A stretch of DNA of 64,000 nt from Bilamarchaeum sp040758595. GTDB taxonomy: Archaea > Micrarchaeota > Micrarchaeia > Anstonellales > Bilamarchaeaceae. The stretch is taken from NCBI GenBank assembly GCA_040758595.1, contig JBFLVJ010000001.1, positions 45,029 through 109,028 on the forward strand. The letters are read 5' to 3'. Below, piece after piece: positions 23,934 to 32,119 of this stretch. The notes beneath the pieces were generated by a model that searched no databases, was not told the origin of the DNA, and saw nothing but the letters and a program-made list of their open reading frames with translations. Position 1 is the stretch's first letter. Each line of letters opens with the position of its first letter. A program made the translations under genes and the position numbers.

Positions 23934-24610
23934 CCGAGCCTCGACCTCCAGAACATGTCCTTCCTGAAGATGTCGAACATGAGCGCATCCGGGGCCTTCA
24001 CGAACGGCTTCTTGAGGAGGGCGCTGATGGCCTGCGATGCTGCTATCGTTCCGGCAAGCGATGCGGCCGGGCAGAGGATGTCCGCGCATGCCTTGCGCTC
24101 CAGCACCGAATCGTGCTCTGGGAGCTGGAACGCTTTCTCGAACCGGTATGCGGTGAACACCGTGACGATGCCGCGGGTTGATTGGGCTGAGCAGAACACG
24201 TAGGGGATCTTCACCTTCCTGGCGGCACGGGCAACCATGAGCTTTGATTTGAGGCTATCCGTGCCGTCTATCACGATAGCGGCGCCTGCCAGGCTCGATG
24301 ATTCGCCGAACTCCCCCCTGCGCTCCACATTCGTGCCTTTGTTTATGGCTTTCGCGCGGGAGAGCGCTGCGTGCGTCTTGGGCATGTCCAGGAATTCCTC
24401 TGTCGCCAGGCTCTGGCGGTTGAAGTTGGTCAGCTCGAATCTGTCGTTGTCGAAAAGGATGAGCCGCTCTGCCCCCATGCGGAGCAGGTTCTCGAGCACG
24501 AAGCCGCCCGTCCCTCCGAGCCCCACTATGGCGAAGGCCGATTTCCGTATCTTCCCCTGGTCGGCTTTGGAAAGGCGGTTCCTCAGGAACTTCTCCCCAT
24601 AATCGTCCAT
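23930..24610 (-). CDS. ThiF/MoeB/HesA-type E1-like adenylyltransferase
   Basis: 226 residues: FAIVGLGGTGGFVLENLLRMG (nucleotide motif GxGGxG), ILFDNDRFELTNFNRQ (conserved D and N-R-Q), VIDGTDSLKSK. Activates C-terminal glycines of ubiquitin-like or sulfur-carrier proteins by adenylation. The usual zinc CxxC pairs are missing; Cys occur in ERKACADILCPAAS. No sulfur-carrier gene is adjacent, but the next gene encodes a 95-residue protein ending in TEGGAIV. Role in tRNA thiolation, cofactor synthesis or protein tagging cannot be separated. Confidence 0.85.
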   Translation of the reverse strand: MDDYGEKFLRNRLSKADQGKIRKSAFAIVGLGGTGGFVLENLLRMGAERLILFDNDRFELTNFNRQSLATEEFLDMPKTHAALSRAKAINKGTNVERRGEFGESSSLAGAAIVIDGTDSLKSKLMVARAARKVKIPYVFCSAQSTRGIVTVFTAYRFEKAFQLPEHDSVLERKACADILCPAASLAGTIAASQAISALLKKPFVKAPDALMFDIFRKDMFWRSRLG

Positions 24611-24621
24611 AGGACTTGCAC

Positions 24622-25038
24622 CTAGCGCTTATCGCTCTTGGATGTGAGCTTCTCCTTGATGACCTTCAGGTCCTCCTTCTTCACGCTGCCCGTCTGGAGT
24701 GCGGTGAGGTTGCGCAGGACATCAAGCCTGCGCTGGACGTGCGGATCTATCGTCCTTTCCCTGAGGGAACCAAGGTGGCTTATGACGTAGAGGCCTATGG
24801 AGACTCCGCTGAAGATGAGCATGATGGCGCCTATCTTCCCTATCTCGGTGACCGGGGTGATGTCGCCGTAGCCGACCGTGGTGATGGTGACCGTGGTGAA
24901 ATAGGCCGCATCCAGGTAGGTCCAGCCTTCGGACACATGGAAGAAGACTATGGAGAGCACGTAGATGGCCGCCAGCAACACTAGGGGGATGAGAAGTGAT
25001 TTTTTCGGAGGTGTCGGCGCAAAGGCTGATGAAGGCAT
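24622..25038 (-). CDS. Two-helix K+ channel protein
   Basis: 138 residues: helix 1 SLLIPLVLLAAIYVLSIVFF, pore helix and filter TTVTITTVGYGDITP, helix 2 IGAIMLIFSGVSIGLYVISHL, then a short charged cytoplasmic tail with no RCK/TrkA-N domain. TVGYGD is the K+ selectivity filter. It likely forms a tetramer. Start ATG at 25038 lies 26.5 bp from the shared box at 25061-25068, so it is leaderless. Confidence 0.88.
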   Translation of the reverse strand: MPSSAFAPTPPKKSLLIPLVLLAAIYVLSIVFFHVSEGWTYLDAAYFTTVTITTVGYGDITPVTEIGKIGAIMLIFSGVSIGLYVISHLGSLRERTIDPHVQRRLDVLRNLTALQTGSVKKEDLKVIKEKLTSKSDKR

Positions 25039-25089
25039 GCTAATTGATACCCCCGCACAGTATTAAAACGTTCCATGGGATTCCCTGCC
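25039..25089. promoter_or_regulatory. Bidirectional promoter module (51 bp) between K+ channel and aCPSF2
   Basis: One box, TATTAAAA (25061-25068). Its centre is 26.5 bp from the channel ATG (25038) and 25.5 bp from the ATG at 25090 on the other strand. Confidence 0.5.
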
Positions 25090-26337
25090 ATGGATTTCCA
25101 CGTCGACTGCCTCGGAGCCTCGCGCGAGGTCGGGCGCAGCGCCTTCCTGCTACACACCGACCGCAACATCATGATAGACTACGGCATCAAGCTATTCGAC
25201 GAAAGCGGCGATGTCAAATATCCGATCCCGGGCCCCGCGAAGCCGGACCTGGTCGTCCTCTCTCACGCGCACCTCGACCACTCGGGATGCCTGCCGATGC
25301 TCTATAACAAAGGCGGGATGAGATGGTACTCGACCCCGCCGACCAAAGACATCTGCGAGGTGCTGTGGCAGGACTCGCTGAAGATAATGGGCGAGAGCGC
25401 GCCTTATCAGCCCCATGACATGAAACGGGCGCTGCGCCACTGGGACCCGCTGCTCTACGGCCATTCCATCCAGAGCGGGGATAGCCGGATAACCATGCAT
25501 GATGCCGGCCACATCGCCGGCGCGGCGATGGTCGAGATCAATTACAAGGGAAAGAACCTCGTCTATACCGGAGACTTCAAGTGCGAGGACACCTTCATGC
25601 ACAAAGGGGCCAGGTTCCTAGAAGGGGTGGATGTCCTCATAATGGAGACCACCTATGCCAAGAAGGAGCATCCTCCGAGGAAGGAGACCGAAGAGCGGCT
25701 GATGGAAGAGATACGCGACACGATCGAGAGCGGCGGGAACGCCCTGCTGCCATCGTTCGCCCTGGGAAGGACGCAGGAACTCATCTCGCTCGTGAGGAGC
25801 TATGACCAGGAGGTGCCGGTGTTCGTGGATGGCATGGGCCGGGCGATAACCAAGATATACATGCAGTATCCCAAGTATATACGCAATCCGGAGCAGTTCA
25901 AGAAAGCGGTCCGCAACGTCAATATGATTGAGAGCCCGCAGGACCGGAAGCAGGTGCTGCGTGAGCCGTCCGTAGTGATATCGAGCGCGGGCATGATGAA
26001 TGGCGGGCCCATGCTCAACTACATGTTCCATGCGAACAGCGAGTCCAGGCTTATGTTCACAGGGTTCTGCGTGGAAGGCACCAATGGCTGGCTGCTCCAG
26101 AACAGGAACACGGTCATGGTTGACGATGAGGAAGTGGATGTGGAGCTGCCGGTCGGCTATTTCGACCTCTCTGCCCACGCCGGCCGGAGCGACATCCTGG
26201 AGTTCATAAAGAGGGCGAATCCTGAGAAGATAGTGCTGGTCCATGGGGATTTGCCCGAGGAGTTCGCCATCGAATTGGGAGAGGAGCACGGCTATGACGC
26301 GATAGCGCCATTGCCCGGCGAGCGGGTCATGCTTTGA
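25090..26337 (+). CDS. aCPSF2-type metallo-beta-lactamase/beta-CASP ribonuclease
   Basis: 415 residues. MBL motifs SHAHLDHSG, HDAGHIAGA and YTGDFKCEDT, then a beta-CASP domain with VDGMG, SSAGMM(N)GG and GFCVEGTNGW, and the C-terminal VHGD. No KH domains, so it is the short archaeal CPSF2-like enzyme (5'-3' exonuclease/endonuclease in RNA maturation or decay), not FttA/aCPSF1. The ATG at 25090 is preferred over the one five codons earlier by promoter distance. Its 3' end overlaps the convergent cca gene by 11 bp. Confidence 0.9.
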   Translation: MDFHVDCLGASREVGRSAFLLHTDRNIMIDYGIKLFDESGDVKYPIPGPAKPDLVVLSHAHLDHSGCLPMLYNKGGMRWYSTPPTKDICEVLWQDSLKIMGESAPYQPHDMKRALRHWDPLLYGHSIQSGDSRITMHDAGHIAGAAMVEINYKGKNLVYTGDFKCEDTFMHKGARFLEGVDVLIMETTYAKKEHPPRKETEERLMEEIRDTIESGGNALLPSFALGRTQELISLVRSYDQEVPVFVDGMGRAITKIYMQYPKYIRNPEQFKKAVRNVNMIESPQDRKQVLREPSVVISSAGMMNGGPMLNYMFHANSESRLMFTGFCVEGTNGWLLQNRNTVMVDDEEVDVELPVGYFDLSAHAGRSDILEFIKRANPEKIVLVHGDLPEEFAIELGEEHGYDAIAPLPGERVML

Positions 26338-27604
26338 GCTTCTCTACTATCACCATCTCCTCAGGATAGGAGAGATGGGAGCTGCCTTTCGAAAAAGAGT
26401 GGAAGAACAGGCGGATGGCTTCATCCGCTTTGGTGAAAGGCCGCTTCACTTCTGCGAATATCTGCCCTTTCTTCTTCACGAACCTGGCCCTCTTGTGCCC
26501 TGCCATGAACCTCTTGACATGCTCTTTCATCTCCAGTGGCGGGCCTGCCTTGAGCATCTTTCCAGGGAGATTGTCTTTACCGAGGACGATTGCAATCCGG
26601 ACCAGATGCCTGCTGTCATCGGCCAGCATCTTTTTCGGCTCATAGTCCTTGAGCGACAGCTTTAGCTGCCTCATGAGCTTGTGCAATTGGCCCCACAGGA
26701 CGTCGTCAACCACGCTCGGGCGGGGCATGGTGACAAGATAGGCGTTTGCGCCTCTGGACGCCTTTGCGATGCTCTCTTCGAAGCTCTCGGGCTTGCGGAA
26801 GAAGAAGTCCTCGGACGGCCTCCTGAGGAACGACTTGGAGAGCGAGATGAGCTTCTTGAAGCTCTCATCGGTCACCGCTGCCGCGACATTCCTGTCCTTG
26901 TCGGTTGGATCCACAACCACGAACCCGCTGGAAAAGCGCTCGAGCGCATCCTCGACCTGCGTCTTGCTAGTGTGGTACCCTGCAAGGTCGATGAAGAGCG
27001 GCGTTTTCCATTTCGAGGCGGCCTTGATTAGCTTGGCAAACGAGCCGTACCTTATTATCAGCAATTCGCAGAGATAGCCAGAGAAGCCCCCTATCTTTAT
27101 CTCGGCCCCATATATGCCGTTTGCGTTGAGGAACTGTTTGATCAGGAGCACCTCGCCGCGGGCCTCTTTCCGAAGACGGCTCAGGACGAACTTCGTGTGC
27201 AAAACCGAGCGGTCCACCGCGCTCACCCGCTCTGATGCCTTGGATATCTTATAGGCAGGCACCAGATCTATGCGCCTGCCCTGGAAGTGGAACCTCGCAT
27301 ATGGATGCTCGGCGTAGCTGAGCTGGTAGCCGATATCCGGGAATGCGCGGACCATCACCTTCTTTATCTTGCCCTCCAGGGAATCGCGGGGCACGCTCCT
27401 ATCGAACAGCATGAATATGTCCATATCCCGCTTGTCCCTGAGGAAAGTCCGCTTGGCGACCGAGCCTGTGAGGACCGCCCTGCATCCTTTGGGCAGGTTC
27501 TTCTGGATGTGGGCGAGGAGCATTTTTGCTGAGCGCAGCTCCCTTGATAGCTCCTCTGGACTCGGCCGTATGACCGTGAGCGCATGTTCCAGGAGGCTCT
27601 TCAT
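26327..27604 (-). CDS. cca: CCA tRNA nucleotidyltransferase, archaeal class I
   Basis: Adds CCA to tRNA 3' ends without a template; needed here since the tRNA-Val gene lacks CCA. 425 residues. TGSVAKRTFLRDKRDMDIFM (GS and DxD of the polymerase-beta type site, residues about 45-64), RRIDLVPAYKI with the third carboxylate, VLLIKQFLN and a C-terminal tRNA-binding region with FHFQGR earlier. The ATG at 27604 overlaps the stop of a 49-residue upstream frame (ATGA), with GGAGGTC a few bases before. Confidence 0.92.
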   Translation of the reverse strand: MKSLLEHALTVIRPSPEELSRELRSAKMLLAHIQKNLPKGCRAVLTGSVAKRTFLRDKRDMDIFMLFDRSVPRDSLEGKIKKVMVRAFPDIGYQLSYAEHPYARFHFQGRRIDLVPAYKISKASERVSAVDRSVLHTKFVLSRLRKEARGEVLLIKQFLNANGIYGAEIKIGGFSGYLCELLIIRYGSFAKLIKAASKWKTPLFIDLAGYHTSKTQVEDALERFSSGFVVVDPTDKDRNVAAAVTDESFKKLISLSKSFLRRPSEDFFFRKPESFEESIAKASRGANAYLVTMPRPSVVDDVLWGQLHKLMRQLKLSLKDYEPKKMLADDSRHLVRIAIVLGKDNLPGKMLKAGPPLEMKEHVKRFMAGHKRARFVKKKGQIFAEVKRPFTKADEAIRLFFHSFSKGSSHLSYPEEMVIVEKLKA

Positions 27605-27750
27605 CCGAAGACCTCCGGGAACGCAGGGCATGGGGAGATTGTCTCGTGTCGCGGGTTTTGCGCCTTGGGTGCTTTGTCCCCCGCCATCGAAACCGAAGAC
27701 TGGGAACCGGGAACCACAGCATCTTTCCGGTAACCCCATATGCCTGCCAT
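27601..27750 (-). CDS. Possible 49-residue leader ORF made from repeat DNA, coupled to cca
   Basis: From ATG 27750 the frame reads MAGIWGYRKDAVVPG, continues through the heptamer array (KAQNPRHET) and ends at a TGA overlapping the cca ATG by 4 nt. The ATG is 26.5 bp from the TTTTAAAA box, exactly where a leaderless mRNA would begin. The peptide has no family. It may be translated to hand ribosomes to cca, or be chance. Confidence 0.4.
   Translation of the reverse strand: MAGIWGYRKDAVVPGSQSSVSMAGDKAPKAQNPRHETISPCPAFPEVFG
27641..27716. repeat. Heptamer repeat array (5' region of cca)
   Basis: Plus-strand units CGAAACC, GAAGACT, GGGAACC, GGGAACC on the right. On the left the opposite-strand words CGGGTTTTGCGCC and TTGGGTGC. 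It lies between the promoter and cca, so it should be transcribed. Confidence 0.65.
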
Positions 27751-27801
27751 GGATAAAGCGTCTCGGCTAAGATTTTAAAACAAAAGCGGGGTATGACAGT
27801 C
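27751..27801. promoter_or_regulatory. Bidirectional promoter module (51 bp) between cca leader ORF and the membrane lipoprotein gene
   Basis: Perfect palindrome TTTTAAAA at 27773-27780 is the only TATA-like box. Its centre is 25.5 bp from ATG 27802 and 26.5 bp from ATG 27750. Confidence 0.5.
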
Positions 27802-30057
27802 ATGAGGTACGTCATCGCGGTTTTGCTAGTTTTATCCTTGTTCAGTCTCGGCTGCCTTCAGGAAAGCGATTTCCCCTCAGCGAAGGCAGAGCAGGTCGTC
27901 GATGTCCGGCAGATGGACCTTGACGGCGACGGCATCAGCGACTACTGGGTGTATGATTTCGCCCCGGTCACGCTCTCGGACGGCAGCATGCGCATCCAAA
28001 GGACCATGACGGCTTCTGCCAAGAGCATAGGCAACTACTGGCTGCTGGACGAGAACATCACGGATGTGGACCTCCTGCTCGCGGACGAGAGCCTGGCAGA
28101 CTTCTCTGATTCAAGGCTCCAGGCCGACAGCGCCTGCAGCCAGGCGGTCGGCATCAGCAACGTGGTCTGCTCCGACATAGCGACCTGCAGCAAGCTCTGC
28201 TCTAGCGCATCCCTCAAGTGCAAGAGGCTGGCGGCATCCTATGAAGACGTGCTTGCAGACTCGATGATAGAGTACGTGAAGTCCAACAACGACATCCGCA
28301 CAACGCTCATAGACGCGAGGCGGAGGGTGCTCACGCTAAGAGAAGCGGACGGAGCTGAGAAGGACCTGTTCCTCCAGAACGTCAAGGACATCATAGCAAG
28401 CGTCGCACGTATAAACGCCAACCCGCTCTACGCATATCCTGATTTCGGACTCTGCAGTCCCTCTGATTACGGGGTGGGGTACCTGCTCGATGCCGCTGAT
28501 GCCATCGGCAGCTACGAGACCCAGACGGTCTCCTATGAATACAACATGATGGTCTCCGCAAAACCGGTCGGCGCAGGGGAGGGCCTCTCCAAGATAACGC
28601 TCACTGACAAGCTGGCAGGCAGCGCTGTCGGGGACAGCGACCAGATAAGGTCCGTACAGGAGCTGGCGGTCAGCCAGGAAGGAAGCGACGTGGCGATAGG
28701 GTGGTCCTCCACCGGAACCAGCGAGGAAGGCTACCTCCTCCATTACAGGTTCTCGTCCGCTGACTCCCCCGAGACGGTGGCCCAGTCTCTCCGGTCTCCG
28801 AGCGTGAAACTGAGCAAAGTCAATCTGGCCATCCTGGCTCCGTTCGAATTCATCCTGGGCATCATGATGGGCATCACCGGCAATTACTACATATCTCTCG
28901 GGGTTGCGGCAGGGGTGGCGCTCGCGTTCCTGTTCCTGTTCTATACGCTGGTCATGCTCGTTTTCACGGTCATAAGCGAGCGGGCCGGAGGAGCGCCTAT
29001 AACAAAAGGGTTCCGCAAGGCCTTCGGCAGGACCGATGTGCGGTGGAAGACGGACATCGTGGTTGCTGTGGTGTTCCTGGCGCTCGGATACTATGTATCC
29101 ACGGCCATGGTGAGCGCGCCTGCATCCGCGCCTAGCATCCTGCAGATCTTTGAATTCCTCGCCAAAAGCGGGTGGGGGGTGGTGGGCTCATGCTTGATGC
29201 TGCTGGGCGTGCTCCTGATATACTTCGCGGCCGAGAACATCACGAAGATAACGATACTGGAGAGAGCCTACGGCATGGTGATAAAGCAGGAGAGGGATCT
29301 CTTCCTGGCCCGTGCCGCTTCGCTCAAGGAGATGCTGACCGAGCTCGAGAAGCTGGTCGAGGACTACTCCAAGGAGAACTTCGATGTCAGCAAGGAATAC
29401 GATGTGCTGGCGGTCGTGAAGGCCGACAAGATAGACCTGCTCGCCAAGGAGATGAACGCCCGGAGCAAGGTCAGGATAGAGGAGTACCTGGCACGCGTCG
29501 AGACCGCGCTAGCCGGCCTCAGACAGAGGAAGAAACTGGCGGACGAAAACTGGCCCAAGTGGAAGGAGAACATCACCAAGACCCTGAATGAGCAGGGAGA
29601 GGTCTACGTTTCCACGCTGGTCACGATACCTGCTTCGTTGCGGGCCTGGGCGCTCGAGAAGTACATGGAAGAGGAAGGCGCAGGGACTCTTTCCCTGGAT
29701 CGCGATGTGCTCAAGAAGAAGAAGGTCTCTGCGGACAGGCTCCTGGAGGAGTTTGTCGGCGGCGGGCTGATGAGAGGCATCGTGGTCATGAAACAGAACA
29801 AGATAGCCATGTCAGAGTTCCATGACGGCAGCGGGACCGTCCAGACCGCGCTATCGCTGAAACTGGCCAACTACCTGAGGGCCATGGCCAGGAACCTCGG
29901 CCAGCACGAGCCGCAGAGCTTCGTTTCGGTCGGCAACAAGACGGTCATAGTGATGATGAGGAACCGCAATCTGCAGTCCGTCCTGTTCGTCAACAAGCCC
30001 AAGTTCAAGGAAGCGATAGAGCTCTGGAAATCTAAATCCAAGGCACTTGACGCCTAG
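27802..30057 (+). CDS. Large membrane lipoprotein with cytoplasmic coiled coil and small C-terminal domain
   Basis: 751 residues, no known family. Signal MRYVIAVLLVLSLFSLGC with a lipobox Cys; extracytoplasmic domain to about residue 335 with an EF-like DLDGDGISD and several Cys; four hydrophobic helices (about 340-380, 410-435, 450-480); a cytoplasmic charged coiled coil (about 490-610); a C-terminal domain of about 110 residues with alternating strands (GIVVMKQNKIAMSEF, FVSVGNKTVIVMMRNRNLQSVLFV) reminiscent of roadblock/profilin-like folds. A sensor or scaffold is plausible. ATG 27802 was chosen by promoter distance; ATG 27793 is also in frame. Confidence 0.7.
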   Translation: MRYVIAVLLVLSLFSLGCLQESDFPSAKAEQVVDVRQMDLDGDGISDYWVYDFAPVTLSDGSMRIQRTMTASAKSIGNYWLLDENITDVDLLLADESLADFSDSRLQADSACSQAVGISNVVCSDIATCSKLCSSASLKCKRLAASYEDVLADSMIEYVKSNNDIRTTLIDARRRVLTLREADGAEKDLFLQNVKDIIASVARINANPLYAYPDFGLCSPSDYGVGYLLDAADAIGSYETQTVSYEYNMMVSAKPVGAGEGLSKITLTDKLAGSAVGDSDQIRSVQELAVSQEGSDVAIGWSSTGTSEEGYLLHYRFSSADSPETVAQSLRSPSVKLSKVNLAILAPFEFILGIMMGITGNYYISLGVAAGVALAFLFLFYTLVMLVFTVISERAGGAPITKGFRKAFGRTDVRWKTDIVVAVVFLALGYYVSTAMVSAPASAPSILQIFEFLAKSGWGVVGSCLMLLGVLLIYFAAENITKITILERAYGMVIKQERDLFLARAASLKEMLTELEKLVEDYSKENFDVSKEYDVLAVVKADKIDLLAKEMNARSKVRIEEYLARVETALAGLRQRKKLADENWPKWKENITKTLNEQGEVYVSTLVTIPASLRAWALEKYMEEEGAGTLSLDRDVLKKKKVSADRLLEEFVGGGLMRGIVVMKQNKIAMSEFHDGSGTVQTALSLKLANYLRAMARNLGQHEPQSFVSVGNKTVIVMMRNRNLQSVLFVNKPKFKEAIELWKSKSKALDA

Positions 30058-30070
30058 GGCTTTTCTGCTT

Positions 30071-30120
30071 CTTTTTTTACCTTTTATAACCACTAAAAAA
30101 GGGCCTTTCCGGGCCTTTTT
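30071..30120 (+). terminator. T-run and hairpin after the membrane gene
   Basis: CTTTTTTTACC at 30071-30081, then AAAAAGG/CCTTTTT (30096-30102 / 30114-30120), a 7-bp stem around GCCTTTCCGGG, itself followed by no gene for 100 bp. Fits termination of the 27.8-30.1 kb transcript. Confidence 0.55.
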
Positions 30121-30129
30121 AGGAGTACC

Positions 30130-30170
30130 AATTTAAAGCCTCCCAGGCATATGTTTTCCGGTATAAAAAC
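30130..30170 (+). promoter_or_regulatory. Two tandem TATA-like boxes for gyrB
   Basis: TTTAAA at 30132-30137 and TATAAAAA at 30162-30169. The second would start RNA near 30188, giving a leader of about 30 nt. Tandem promoters could adjust gyrase to supercoiling. Confidence 0.4.
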
Positions 30171-30217
30171 GACGAATTCCTACGACGTGTTTTGGGATAC
30201 GGGACAGTGGTAAGGGT

Positions 30218-32110
30218 ATGGACGCTGAGACTGGTTATACGGCAAAAGAGATACAGGTCCTGGAAGGCCTAGAGGGAGTTAGGCGCAGGCCCGGCATGTA
30301 CATAGGAGACACCTACAAGCGGGGCCTCCACCACCTCATCTACGAAATCGTGGACAACAGCATCGATGAGGCGCTGGCCGGGCACTGCAAGAACATCGGC
30401 ATCACCCTGAGCGCTGACGGCTCTGCTACCATAACCGATGATGGAAGAGGGATCCCGACAGGCAAGCATGTATCAGGCAAATCGGCCCTGGAAGTGGTCT
30501 CCAGCTCGCTCCATGCAGGAGGCAAGTTCGAGAAGAAGGCCTACAAGGTCTCGGGCGGCCTGCACGGAGTCGGCATGAGCGTCGTCAACGCGCTCTCCGA
30601 GTGGATGAAGATAGAGGTCCACCGGGAAGGGAAGATATTCACGATAGGATATCAGCGTGGGAAGCTGACCGAGCCGGTCAAGGTCGCGGGCGATTCGAAG
30701 GAGCACGGAACCTATGTCTCATTCAAGCCGGACGGGCAGATATTCAAGGAGACCGGGTTCGATTATGATTACCTGCGGGAGAGGATAATGGAGCTGGCCT
30801 TCCTGAACAAAGGGCTCACGATAACCCTGGATGATAAGAGGGGAGAAGGGAGGAGCGAGACGTTCTTCTACGAGGGCGGCATTATCCAGTTCGTCCAGTA
30901 CCTCAACCAGGCCAGGACCAAACTGCACGATCCGATTTTCTTCTCCAAGCAGAACGAGCATGTCGAGATAGAGGTCGCGCTCCAGTACACCGACAGCTAC
31001 AACGAGATGGTCTATTCGTTCGTCAATGACATCAAGACGATAGAGGGCGGCACCCACATGGTGGGCTTCAAGACAGCTCTGACCCGCGCGGTGAACGATT
31101 ATGCCAGGTCCAGCAAGCTGGTCAAGGAGGAGCGCAAGATAACAGGCAACGATGCGGTGGAAGGCCTGACCGCCATCATCAGCCTGAAGATCGCAGAGCC
31201 ACAGTTCGAAGGGCAGACCAAGACGAAACTGGGCAACAGCGAGGTCCGCGGCCAGGTGGACAGCATCGCCTACGAAGCCATAAAGACATATTTCGAGGAG
31301 CATCCCCCCGACGCCAAGAACATCATGGGTAAAATTGTAAACGCCATGGAGGCGAGGGAGGCCGCCCAGAAGGCCAAGGAGCTCATCAGGAGGAAGAACG
31401 TATTCGAGAGCAGCATCTTGCCGGGCAAGCTTGCCGACTGCAGCGAGGAGGATCCGGCCAAGGCGGAGTTGTATTTTGTGGAAGGAGATAGTGCAGGAGG
31501 AAGCTCGAAACAGGCCAGGGACAGGCGCAACCAGGCTATCCTGCCGCTCCGTGGCAAGATACTGAACGTGGAGAAGGCGCCCGTGCACAAGGTATTGACC
31601 AGCGAGGAGATAAAGAACATCGTGGTCTCCATCGGTGCTGGCTTCAAGGACGACTTCGATGTCAAGAAAGTGAGATACCACAAGATAATCATCATGACCG
31701 ATGCTGATGTGGACGGCGCGCACATCAGGACACTCATCCTGACGCTCTTCTACCGCTACTTCAAGCCCATAATCGAGCATGGCTACCTGTACATCGCCAT
31801 GCCGCCCCTCTATCGGGTGCAGAAGGGCAAGACCGTCCAGTACGTCTATACCGATGCGGAGCTGGAGAGGCTGATGAAGGAGCTCGGAGAGGACGTCAAG
31901 CTCCAGCGCTACAAGGGTCTTGGAGAGATGAACCCCGGCCAGCTCTGGGAGACGACCATGGACCCAGAGACCAGGACGTTGAAGAAGGTCGCCATAGAGG
32001 ACGCGATGCAGGCCGATGAGCTCTTCAGCATCCTGATGGGGGACCAGGTGGAGCCCAGGAGGGCGTTCATCGAGCAGCACGCGGTGCAGGTCAAGAACCT
32101 GGATATCTGA
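30218..32110 (+). CDS. gyrB: DNA gyrase subunit B
   Basis: ATPase subunit of the enzyme that adds negative supercoils. 630 residues: VLEGLEGVRRRPGMYIGDT, EIVDNSIDEALAG, TDDGRGIPTG and GGLHGVGMSVVNALS (GHKL ATPase); EGDSAGGSSKQARDR (TOPRIM EGDSA), DADVDGAHIRTLIL, and C-terminal QRYKGLGEMNPGQLW. All as in bacterial GyrB without the proteobacterial insert. Gyrase entered several archaeal lineages from bacteria. Nine bases before gyrA, so co-transcribed. Confidence 0.97.
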   Translation: MDAETGYTAKEIQVLEGLEGVRRRPGMYIGDTYKRGLHHLIYEIVDNSIDEALAGHCKNIGITLSADGSATITDDGRGIPTGKHVSGKSALEVVSSSLHAGGKFEKKAYKVSGGLHGVGMSVVNALSEWMKIEVHREGKIFTIGYQRGKLTEPVKVAGDSKEHGTYVSFKPDGQIFKETGFDYDYLRERIMELAFLNKGLTITLDDKRGEGRSETFFYEGGIIQFVQYLNQARTKLHDPIFFSKQNEHVEIEVALQYTDSYNEMVYSFVNDIKTIEGGTHMVGFKTALTRAVNDYARSSKLVKEERKITGNDAVEGLTAIISLKIAEPQFEGQTKTKLGNSEVRGQVDSIAYEAIKTYFEEHPPDAKNIMGKIVNAMEAREAAQKAKELIRRKNVFESSILPGKLADCSEEDPAKAELYFVEGDSAGGSSKQARDRRNQAILPLRGKILNVEKAPVHKVLTSEEIKNIVVSIGAGFKDDFDVKKVRYHKIIIMTDADVDGAHIRTLILTLFYRYFKPIIEHGYLYIAMPPLYRVQKGKTVQYVYTDAELERLMKELGEDVKLQRYKGLGEMNPGQLWETTMDPETRTLKKVAIEDAMQADELFSILMGDQVEPRRAFIEQHAVQVKNLDI

Positions 32111-32119
32111 GGCGATCAC

